Of a DNA stretch of 64,000 bases, positions 13,401 through 23,416 are shown one piece after another (the stretch's first letter is position 1; each line of letters starts with the position of its first letter). The stretch comes from Lateolabrax maculatus (lineage: Eukaryota; Chordata; Actinopteri; Acropomatiformes; Lateolabracidae): NCBI GenBank assembly GCA_031216445.1, contig CM062219.1:4167001-4231000 (forward strand), in the 5' to 3' direction. The notes below the pieces were generated by a model. It did not search any database and had not been told where the DNA came from. It saw only the letters and a list, made by a program, of their open reading frames with translations. A program made the translations under genes and the position numbers.

Positions 13401-14345
13401 GAGACACAAGACGGTGAGACCAGTTTGGGAGACACACCATATGCAAATCCTAGGAAAGCTATGCACGCATATGTCGTCGATGTTAAAACTATTACAGCCT
13501 CAAGCAGCCCCACAGATGACTCTGCTTCGACACTGACAACAGACGAAGGCACCACCACAATGGCACAAAAGCCCAGCTCTCCAAAAACAGACTTTACGAT
13601 ACAGCCACCTGAAGAGAGGGAGGGGAGCCCAGCAGAAATGGGGCTCAACCTCAGTCATTTACTGCCCAGCCTCCCCCGAGAGAACGGAGGCAAGATGGAA
13701 ATTGAGATACCACTGTCTGTGTTTCATAACTGGCTCAGGATGTATGGGTCCTCAGTCATGATGCAGAGAGCTAAGCAGCTATCTACTACTCCGGAAGAAC
13801 ACTCTGGGCAAAGCTATTGTTCCGACACGGACGTCTTCCCCACCAACCTGTCATTTCGCATGGATCCCCAACACCAGAGCTCAGCCGCTGAGGATGGGAG
13901 TCTGAAGCAGAGAGATTTGCCAAGCCCAACACCAACCACCCAGGCACCTGATGATCACCACAATATGAGCCAAAATCCTTTCACCAGCTACAAGCCTTTG
14001 CCTTCAGGTGGCATTTTGAAAAATGCAGCCAGCCAGGATGTCTCTCCATTTAATCAGCGGGATATTGACAAGTCATACAGTTCCAAACCCCCAAATTACT
14101 GGGATGCCTATGACAAAGAGGTCCAGGCTCCACCCATCCAAGAGAAAATAGACTCTAATCCCTTCACAGATCAGCAAAACGCAGCTTCTAAATCCTATAA
14201 TGAAGACACAGTCCAGCAAGTGAAGGAGAAGTCAGATATGGGCCCCTCAGCTGTGCTCATGATGAACTCCAGCTCCACTTCTGTGTTGCACCTCACCAAT
14301 GAAGAGGTGATGAAGCTGAAGAAAATGATCTCAAGATCATTGTAA
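10443..14345 (+). CDS. arid6: ARID-domain DNA-binding protein, ARID5/ARID6 class
   Basis: Exons are 10443-10454 (proposed start, MEKQ), 11152-11308, 11803-11855, 12200-12297, 12386-12548 and 12996-14345. They join in frame to 610 codons plus stop. Residues about 28-115 form an ARID, the AT-rich DNA-binding helix bundle: EEQFLKDLYLFMKKRDTPIE, then GFKQ/INLF, LGGYHQ, VTAQQLWKQVY and the STSAATCTRRHYEK end. This is the ARID5-type signature. The last exon is one long disordered tail rich in Pro, His and Ser. It carries a PLNLS motif (13242-13256), which resembles a CtBP co-repressor dock, and a conserved-looking EIEIPLSVFHNWLRMYG block near 13.70 kb. It is a nuclear protein, probably a transcriptional regulator. 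An alternative start is the ATG at 11164 in exon 2, which has the better Kozak context. The symbol is my best match for the short fish ARID6 protein; an ARID5 paralogue is the alternative. Confidence 0.8.
11873..11909. repeat. (ATT)n microsatellite in arid gene intron
   Basis: An imperfect run of ATT/TTA units just after the donor of the 11803-11855 exon. Confidence 0.8.
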
Positions 14346-14611
14346 ATATCGGTTCATTACATTGACACTCCAACACCACATTAAAGCTGACTCACATGAC
14401 ATTGACATATACTATGTCTTACTGAAGTTCTCTGTTGTTTTAAAATGAAATACATATTTTGTCAAATTAACAAAGTAGCATTGTAATTAATAATAATTAA
14501 TTCACATCAGGAACAGAGTTTGATTTAAGAAGAACTGTGTACTATTGACAGAAACATAACTTGTATAATACATTTAATACTTTTAACCTACTGTAATGAT
14601 ACTGTAATCTA

Positions 14612-14617
14612 AATAAA
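14612..14617 (+). terminator. Candidate polyadenylation signal of the arid gene
   Basis: AATAAA, 267 nt downstream of the stop. A weaker ATTAAA lies nearer the stop, around 14379. Confidence 0.45.
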
Positions 14618-17600
14618 TTCAAATGCAGAAGTTTCATGACTCATTTGTTGATTGGGTGGTCCCAGTGGTTGTCTTCAAGTCACACTACAAGCTGTTTTCA
14701 CATGAATCCATTCAAACAATTAATTACTTTTTGTCAAGCTTATCAATCTTTCTCTTTGGAGAGTTATATAATTTGTTTGAGAGAACATAGCATACAGTCA
14801 TTAACACATTTCTATGTGCTTGTTAGATAAAAGAAAATTACACCTAGCACGGAGGTAGTGGCCCCTATATTCAGAAGTAAGTCTGGTAATTATTGTCAGA
14901 ACTTCTACATAATTATTTGTGACTTTTATTATGGGCTGTACCCACCTGCGCAATTAGATGTAGAGGTATGTTATTTTTAACTAGTTAAATGTCAAGTAGA
15001 CAATAACATATTACATTTAAAGCTTTCTGTTTCTTGTTGGAAGGGAGCACTCTCTGATTTTCTCTCTTTGTTTAATGAGCATGGAGACACTTTCCTTCTG
15101 ATTTCTTATATTCAAATCTTAAATGTGTTACATCTGGCCTTCATGAACATTTAATTGACATATATTGTGCCTTAGTAGTCTTTGTTATTATTGTTTATCA
15201 TACCTGCACGCTTGAAGATTACATGCGCAGACTACTATTATGTTATTGTTATTGTTATTACTATAATTGTTTTCTCATATTCAAAGACAAATGCCTGGAA
15301 GTCTTTAAACTACGACAGCAACATGGAAATAGAACTGACACTCCCATTGCTGTAATTTCAGGCACTGATTGTTGCGTGCAAATTGTTCATTAACATCACA
15401 AAAGTCCTGTGATAACTATAATGGTTCATTGTCCAGAAAATGTATTTAATTGAATAGGGCTTTAAATCTTTTACAGAGGGAGCCGTTTTGAATGAGCCAT
15501 CAGCTTACGAGCTAATTCCACTTTTTTTTTCTGGGTTTGCTTTGTTCACTTGTTTACCTGCTCGTTATCGCATGAATTGCATCGCTGAGGTTTTAAAAAG
15601 CTAAGGAAAAACATTATAGTGGTGACTGTGAGAAATCCAGTATGAACATGTACAGGCAAGTGTTTTCCATGTTGTTTCGCAGTGGGTTGTTGCTTTACTC
15701 AGAGGCCTCTTTGTTTGTGTGTGTATATTACATTTTTCAGAAACACTTTTGTTTTGAATTACACCATACCAAAAGCATTTCAGTCCCACAAGTAACTGAG
15801 AGGGATTTACTCCACTCAGTGCAGGCATCGGGCCTTTATCTGTGTCTAGGAAGCCCTCAGGCCTTGCACAATATAGTGCTGGCATGTTGCAAATATTGCC
15901 CCTGCAAAGCTGAAATAGTCTGGCATTGTATTCAATTGGAATTCATGTTCTTGAAAGATTGCGGTTACAGTATGAGAATGTTTCTTAACATAAAAATACC
16001 TGAATTATTGTCTCAATACAATTTCAAAATAATAATGATATTATTATATACTTTATATATAATACACTACATGTTTATTTTGTATAAATAAGATACAATA
16101 AAAACGACTAGACAGTGTATTTTGAAAGTGTTCGAAGCCCTTCAACTTTTTTTCTATGGTAAAAACTCATTGTAGCATTTAAATGCTTTATGCATTAGTC
16201 TATACAGAGTTCCCCTGATAACTGAACCCAAGCAGTGTGAAGCTATTGGTCTGAATCTGAATCTGAAGTAGTTTCTGGTGTTCCACTTTTATTCTAGTTA
16301 TAGGCTAAAGATTCAGAAGACTCACTGAACCTGAACGCCTTAGTTGTTAAAAGTTAAAAGATTGACATTGAATTGCTTCATCTTGCTTTAGATTGGGGAG
16401 GTCTCTGTGTGCGTTTTAGGCAAATGCCAGGAGGTTACATACATTGGTGGACACTCCTAGGGGTGCTGTAGATTTAACTAAGGTTGTCCACTGGGACTAT
16501 TTGCCTCATGACTCAACAGAGAGATGCAAACAAGCCCAACTGCTTCTGTGGTATCAGGACGACAGTATGGAGGACTGGCTGTCAAAGGTATTTAGATCAT
16601 AACTGAAAATATAGGCAAGTTTTACTACATTATTGATGTAAACAAACTTTTAACAGCATCAGAAAACATTAAATACCTTTTTACGTATTTATGTATTGTC
16701 TAGAGTGTGTCCATGTATTAAATAAGACCTGTCAATCAATTTCAGAGTGAAAGTAGGTTGATTTTTTTGTAGTGCTTTTATCATACATATTAGAAGCAGA
16801 ATAGTCTACAATTTGTCAGTGTGGACGTCTTCCAAAAATTGGACTGTGGTGCAATTCAGTGAAAACTCAAGACAATGTTACAGTGAGACTTGTCTGCATG
16901 TAAAACGGCCATACAGTCAGATTTGGGTTGAGAGTTCAGGCTCAACTTCAGATTCATGGAGGAGAGGTAGAAGAGTGAAAAATAGCAGATATTAACAGTA
17001 AGTTTGGATGTGTCCTCTGCAGACTTTGAAATAGCACCATTTATCATGTCCATGTTCGTTTCCTTGACCAGGCGCAGTAAGCACAAATGGACAGAATAAG
17101 GACCGTTTCTCACCCCTCCAGTGCAGCTGTGGAAGGGTCATCAATAACTGTAAAAAAAAAAAAAAAACCAAGAAAACTGTGGTTAAAAAAAAAAAATGCT
17201 GGCGCTCTTAAATATCATCACATAAGCCTTACTTTATCAGTTGTCATCTACATCTATTTTGGTATCTAGTGTGTCTGTGTAACTGCAGTGCAGATGTATC
17301 GAAATGAAAACTGTGAACAATGTGGTGTAAAACCCTACAATAAACATTCCAGTCCAGAAAAACAGCACAACTCACACCTTCCGTATAGTTTAAACTACTA
17401 GACCATGTAATTGATGAAGCTGCAGGTCCAACTGTGAGTTTGCCAATTTCTTGTCTGAGCACTGGTTGGTATGAGGATATAGCCACTACACTTACCAGAA
17501 CACGTACAACAGATCAGTTGTCAGATAATTGTGGCCAGGACATTTTACTTTTTACTAATATACAACAATACAGCCCCTTATATCTTATTTATTTCAATTT

Positions 17601-18887
17601 TGTATTTTTATCATTGATGCAGAGACATTTCAAGGCTTAAATATAAATGTATTAATAGTGGAAAATAATTTGTGTTAGATTTCTTAGATTTTTCAGACAT
17701 GGAAAATCCCAGCTAGGCATCTAACTAACATCTAACTGGTGTCTAACCTACTGCAACATAAATTATGGCTATACATACAATACAGAGAGACATCTGACTC
17801 ATTGCTTGTATACTAGGGAGAAAAAAATTGACTTCTGGAAACACACACAAAGTAACACAAAGCCAGCATTGTAAAAGTTGGACAGAGTCATCTTCTTGGC
17901 TTTTTACTTCATATATCAACTATCAAATCTCCAGTAGAACCTGTTCGTCAGAACATCTTCTGACTAATCTCTGGCCTTTCTCTGCACACACTCCAGAAAA
18001 GAAATCCCAGGTGCATTATGTGCAGACTTAAACTTGTAACTTTGAGTGTTTGCTGTTCTTAAAAGTCAAATTATCTGGAAACAGTCAGTGTTTGATGACA
18101 TAGCCCACAATGTATAAGAGGACTTTTATGTGCTTGAGTCAAAGAGGTATTTATCTTGCTAAGCTGTAATGTCACCTGTTCTGAAGTCACTGCTGACCTC
18201 AATAAGTGCATGGAAGAACAGTTTGTGAAGTATGTAATTGTTCGTTATTGCCTCTCCATGATAATGAATAAGCAGAGCTGACAGACCAAACTAGAAATTC
18301 AACCCTAATGTGTAATTAAAGATTGTTAATAATCACTCACCTGAATTACTCCTAAGCCTACAGTAATTCCACAGTAACTGTGACGTGATTTCACTGAGCA
18401 TGTAATACTACTATTAATTAACCTTAAACAGACTGAAATAGCATCCTATATGCAATACTTACAAGATCGGAAATCTAAAGAAACTGTTACATGTTGATAT
18501 CACATTTCTATCGCCTTTGTTGACGTATTTTTTACCACTGACTTGTTGACCGAAAGATATGCCTTGAAAAACAAAGATGTTTATCTAATGTACGTGGCCA
18601 GGAATTTCCTTTGTCACTCAACACTGTTTTTGTCCAGGATGTTCAAATTCAGAAGCCTTTTCTGTTTGCCTGTTGTAAAATCAGTGTTTATTATCATGCC
18701 TAGGAGTCACTAAAGTGTCCTATATAGTGTTGCACTGCCTCCAGTTACAATGCAAGCCTTGTTGGACTGTCACAACAAACAAGTGAACATGGGTGTCATG
18801 GTAAGCATTTGGGGGGGAAGGGGCAAATTTATTCTGAGGTAAAAACACGATCGGTGGAGGGAACGTCTGCTGTGGCCAAAAGTCTAC
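14618..18887. other. Intergenic region between the arid gene and rhotekin; no secure gene
   Basis: Mostly AT-rich, with A-tracts near 17.15-17.20 kb. The expected terminal exons of rhotekin should lie here or nearby on the minus strand, but I could not find a segment matching the family's C terminus. One splice-flanked open segment on the plus strand (16420-16587) is listed separately. Confidence 0.4.
16420..16587 (+). other. Candidate orphan exon, 56 open codons between AG and GT, product unknown
   Basis: After GCGTTTTAG the plus strand is open in one frame for exactly 56 codons, up to a TCAAAG/GTATTT donor-like site, phase 0 at both ends. The reading includes VVHWDYLPHDSTERCKQAQL and LLLWYQDDSMEDWLSK. 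The composition (Trp, Cys, charged residues) looks protein-like. I recognise no family. A run this long without a stop is expected by chance a few percent of the time per frame, so it may not be real. Confidence 0.2.
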
Positions 18888-18975
18888 CTTTCCTTGTAGT
18901 AAGATGAGAGCAAAGTGCGGATCTCAACGGATAAATCCGGAACCACAATACCCTCCCTGGGAGAGGATGGTGTCA
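18888..18975 (-). other. Candidate rhotekin 3' exon (or mimic), ambiguous strand
   Basis: On the minus strand a very strong pyrimidine tract ending in TTTTTCAG precedes 88 nt open in the phase needed to follow the rhotekin exon at 19600-19698 (it starts with two bases, TG). It ends AAGGAAAG/GTAGAC. It encodes TPSSPREGIVVPDLSVEIRT and a further ten residues. This does not resemble the known C terminus of rhotekin after its SLYHE segment. The same stretch is also open on the plus strand (ATG at 18904) with a Lys/Arg-rich run, which would itself produce the apparent pyrimidine tract. Unresolved. Confidence 0.25.
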
Positions 18976-19599
18976 CTGAAAAAGAGGAGGAAGAAAAAAG
19001 ACAAACGGGAAGAGGTGTCACTTCAATTTATCATTTAGATCAAATATTCCAAACATCTACCTTTGTGAGTGGAACATTTCCCCCAAGCTGTAAATCAGTT
19101 GAAACAGGGAAATGTTTTGGGAATCTTTATTTCCATTACAGCATTGTATTGTCCTCTCTTCCTTCAACTGAGGTGTTTGGTTTTTGCAACCTGTTGGAAT
19201 GCTCTTTAAAAAACGGATTTGTTATTCAAACATCACACCTACATTTTAGTTGCTAACATATTTGTTTCCCCTTGGCTGCTGCAATAGAGTACAGCTGTAT
19301 ATTCTTGGCTCAGCATGACTGATGTTTTTGTCAGCAGGTGTTGGAGATAATACACCTATTCTCGTCACCAGTGTCTGGCTCATTGTCATTGACAGACAAC
19401 AATATTTATCTTCTACATCCTGCTATTTGCTCAAACCGGTTTGTCTACTTTTGGGTCAGGTGTCACTCCAGCATTACATTTCCCCTCATTATATTGTCAG
19501 AATGTCTGGCATGGCGGTACAGATGTGTTAGTGTAAGTAAGTTGTCTGTACCAGCAAAACCCCTGATTAGCAGGTGTTACTCTGCTTGTGTTACACTAC

Positions 19600-22500
19600 C
19601 TATTTCATGGTAAAGCGATCCCTGCTTCACTGTAATGGGTTTCCTGGACATCGGCCTTTCGATCTTCATGAAGTGATCACAACACTGCCTCCACTGGCCT
19701 GCAACAAATAATATAAGCAATGATTAAAGCTAACATTTCCTTGGCTTCACAAGACAATGTTTGAGCCTGAATGAATAATGCAAGCATGCATTACAAGTCA
19801 TCAAAAGAAAACAAAGCTCCCATTCACTGCAGTTTGGCATTAAGGACATACAGATAATTTCATTTCAAAGTAAAGCGATAATTACAGAGACAGTTAAACG
19901 ATAAATAGATGAGCTGATAAACAAACACACCCTTGTTCACACCAAATATTGATGGCCAACAATTCATGCCAAGGTGTGGCACATCATCACAATTAGTATC
20001 ATTCTCAGACCAGCGCACTTATGGGAAAAACATTGGTGCAGGCTCCTAATTAACTTGAGGAAATGACCGAAATCTATGCAATGCAAAGCATCAGCATGGA
20101 CCTGTCTTCTCTTTTGACCCCACTTACTTAATCAAAGGTTTGAAGCGGGGCTCCGGTAAGACTTGTAAATGTTGATGAAGTAATATATTGTTGTAATGTA
20201 AAATGGATACAGAAACATTTAGAAAAGTAAACTGCTCAACTGAAAATGTACAGGCAATATTCAACCTGCTTAAAGGCTTGAAACAAAGAAGTAGAAGTTA
20301 CACAGCCATGATTTATTAGTGCTTTTCAGTGTGTGCGCAATAAAAACTAATTACCTATCAGTCTTTGGGATTCACACAGTTTCATTAAACAAACTTGTTT
20401 GCTTGTTCAACAACACTGAAAAATGTCGAATGTTGAACAATTTTGTTAATCTGATCATGATGCCTCCACAAACTTTGCAAGTTCCTATGAAAAGGAGGAC
20501 ATGCAAGGCAGAGCAATAGAACTCTTTATAACCTGCAAGGGAACACACAGGGCATGGGCATTTACATTTGCTATGTATATCAATAACACTATGGGAGAAA
20601 ACAAACTGCAATATAGGAGAGGAAAAAGTGCTTTCTTTGAGTGCTGAAGGGGATGTGACTCCCTTATCCACTGACAATAATGCTTATGATCAATATAATG
20701 CTCTCAGATAAAAGAAAAAAAAGTTAAAAAGACGTTATTTTAATTTTCTACAAGGAAGCATAAGAAGAAATTTTTCACACTGAGGAGATGATAAATTATA
20801 TTGACTGCATTATTTAATCAGGCACAGTGACAATTCTCTCATGTTATTGTTGCCTGTATAAAATTGTGGGAAACATAAGATTACATAATTAGTGTTGTAT
20901 TGTAGCAGGCTCTTATTATTATAATTGTCTCTTCTTATTTCTTTCATAAATATGCACAGTGAGAAGTGCCCCTCTAATATTCCCATTTTAAAAGAAAATC
21001 CACCACTCCTTCCAATTCAAACAGTTTTTACATTAATACATAAGAAAGTGTTCAAACTATTAAAATACTTATTAAATAACTGTACAATAAAGTACTATTT
21101 ACTATTACATTGTAATGTTAAACACATGCAGCTATTTATCATGTTACGCTAAACTGCCAACTCCGTCATAACTCACGCTCGATTTCACCCCATCAACGAC
21201 TGTACGGGTTGTAGCTGAGGGCCACAAGTTTTTTTTAGGTATGGGTACAAAAAGGATCAAAAGCAGGTATCATTTGACTGTTTTGATACCACTAGGTACT
21301 AGGTTATTTTGGTAGATACCCATAAAGTATTGAGTACCGATGCCCAGCCTTAAACACTGTATCACTTTGCATTTGACCTTTATCAAAATAGCATTGTCAG
21401 TTTAAAGCAGTCATCGAACTGATGATTTATCTGCAGTTTTAGCATACTTCAGCTTATTATTTAGTTTTTAAGGCCCGCAATTTTGCTGTTTTGGTTAACT
21501 CTCACCGCTCGTATCAGCAATGTTTTTGGCAGTAGCAGGCAGTTGTGTTCAGCCAACAGTGTTGTAAAACCCACAGATCGCAACCTGCCCAGGACAAAAT
21601 GGCAGACAGTCTTCAGTCTTCATGAGATGATTACAACACTGCCTATTTTCAAAGCACATGAAGATTAAAGCTTTTGTTCATTAGTTGTTTGTTGTTAAAG
21701 CAATAAATGTACTAGATGTAGAAACATGGTGGTATAACATGGTGGCTCCGTGGAAGAGGATCTGCTCCATATGTAGATATGAAAGGCTCACATGACTAAA
21801 ACTATTCTTAGTTTCAGGTGATAATACACTAATGAAAACACAATTATGAATATTATATTCAATTTCTGCCAATAAATCCACTTAATCCCACATACTGGTC
21901 CTTTAAATGAAATGAAATTACTGCCACATTGTCATTGCTTGGGGGCAAAAGTACTGTTGCGTTACAGTATGTTGTAGATTTGCTCGAATGTACATGAGAA
22001 AACCACAAAATAATGTAATAATAATGTATGACTCGAAGTGGCCCTGTTGCTTTTAGCATCGTTACAATATACAAATTGAGACTGGGCTTAGAAAAAGAGA
22101 GAGGTGGTAAGATGAGGCTGTACAAAATTAGTTGGGTGTCACTATAATCAAATTTGGGAACACCACTCCTCCTAACCCACAGCTTCTTTGTAGTGTACAA
22201 TAATATAATGTCAGTCTCTCAAAACACAAATAGTTTCTTTGTGACATACTGTTGGCATTTACGTTTCACCAATGCCACAGACACGTTTCTAAAGAATGCT
22301 GTTTTGCAGGTAACAACGTATATTTTGTGTTACAATTACAACCCCGCCCAATTGTGTTTTGTGGATGCATCATGTACAGAAAAATGTAGATGGTGCATGT
22401 TGTGTCATCTAAACAGTGTTACTTGCTGTGGTGTCTTGCCAAACTATTTTTACTACATTAAGATTCAAGACTGAGACCGATGAAGTTCAGATGAACAGTA

Positions 22501-23371
22501 TGGACCTGCTCCAGCTGACATGAGAAAGTTAGAGCCTCATGTAAAATCTTGCCACAGTAGTGACACCCAGCGAGGACAGAAATCTGAACTGGCAACTTAA
22601 GTCTGTTGCACTTTTGACGACATCAGACAAGCATGTGCTGCCTGGCGCCTACAGATCACAGTGGACTGCCGAACATATGTGGAATGGTAACAACACTGTT
22701 ACTGTTGTTTCTTTAGAAATGTCTTTGTTTTTACAGGACCTCCTTGAGAACGAGATGGTGAATCTGAAAGCAATAGTTTGACATTTGGGAAATACGCGTG
22801 TTCAGTTGTTTGCAGAGAGTTAGACTGATACAACTCTCACGTCTTTACACTAAATATGAAGCTGCAGCCAGCAGTCAATTAGCTTAGCTAAGCATAAAAA
22901 CATTTTTTTAATCCATAAAAAAACCCAAAATATAAAAACCACAGGAGGAGTCTCCACTGGTTGCCTGGCAATCTCATGGTAACAACAGGTCTCCACGAAG
23001 TCATTCCTCCCAGGCAAGAAAGCCAAAGCACTTTCTAATAAACGGTGACACCAAAGCAATTGCTTCTTTCTTGGCCGATGGCCTAAATTTACTTCCAAGC
23101 AAAACAGGCCAAACTAAACCTCCTCCTCCTCCTCTGATGTGCTGCTAAAATATAGTCTCAGGGTGGGGTTAAAATATAAATGTTGCTCTTCCGGGTCTCA
23201 CTCATGTTATAGACGTGCTGCCAGAGGGCCTCGGTCCAGCGCTGTGTGTCTTCAGGTGTGTGCGTGGTCAGCGTGAAGGTTACATCCTCTCCTTGACGCT
23301 GTGTACTGATGTATATACTCTGGCAATGGACAGGATCTCTCTCTGACACACAGACGAGGGTATCCTGAAGA

Positions 23372-23416
<45 letters not shown>

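Noticed and set aside
15642..16091. A 149-codon open frame on plus, the longest in the arid-rtkn interval
   Set aside because: AT-rich composition, long hydrophobic low-complexity end, no domain and no splice context. Expected by chance in DNA of this composition.
22850..23098. Minus-strand open frame just beyond the PH-domain exon, at first taken for the next rhotekin exon
   Set aside because: It is the abundant teleost MITE-like repeat. The true next exon (SQWRQCCD) was found at 19600-19698 with matching phase.
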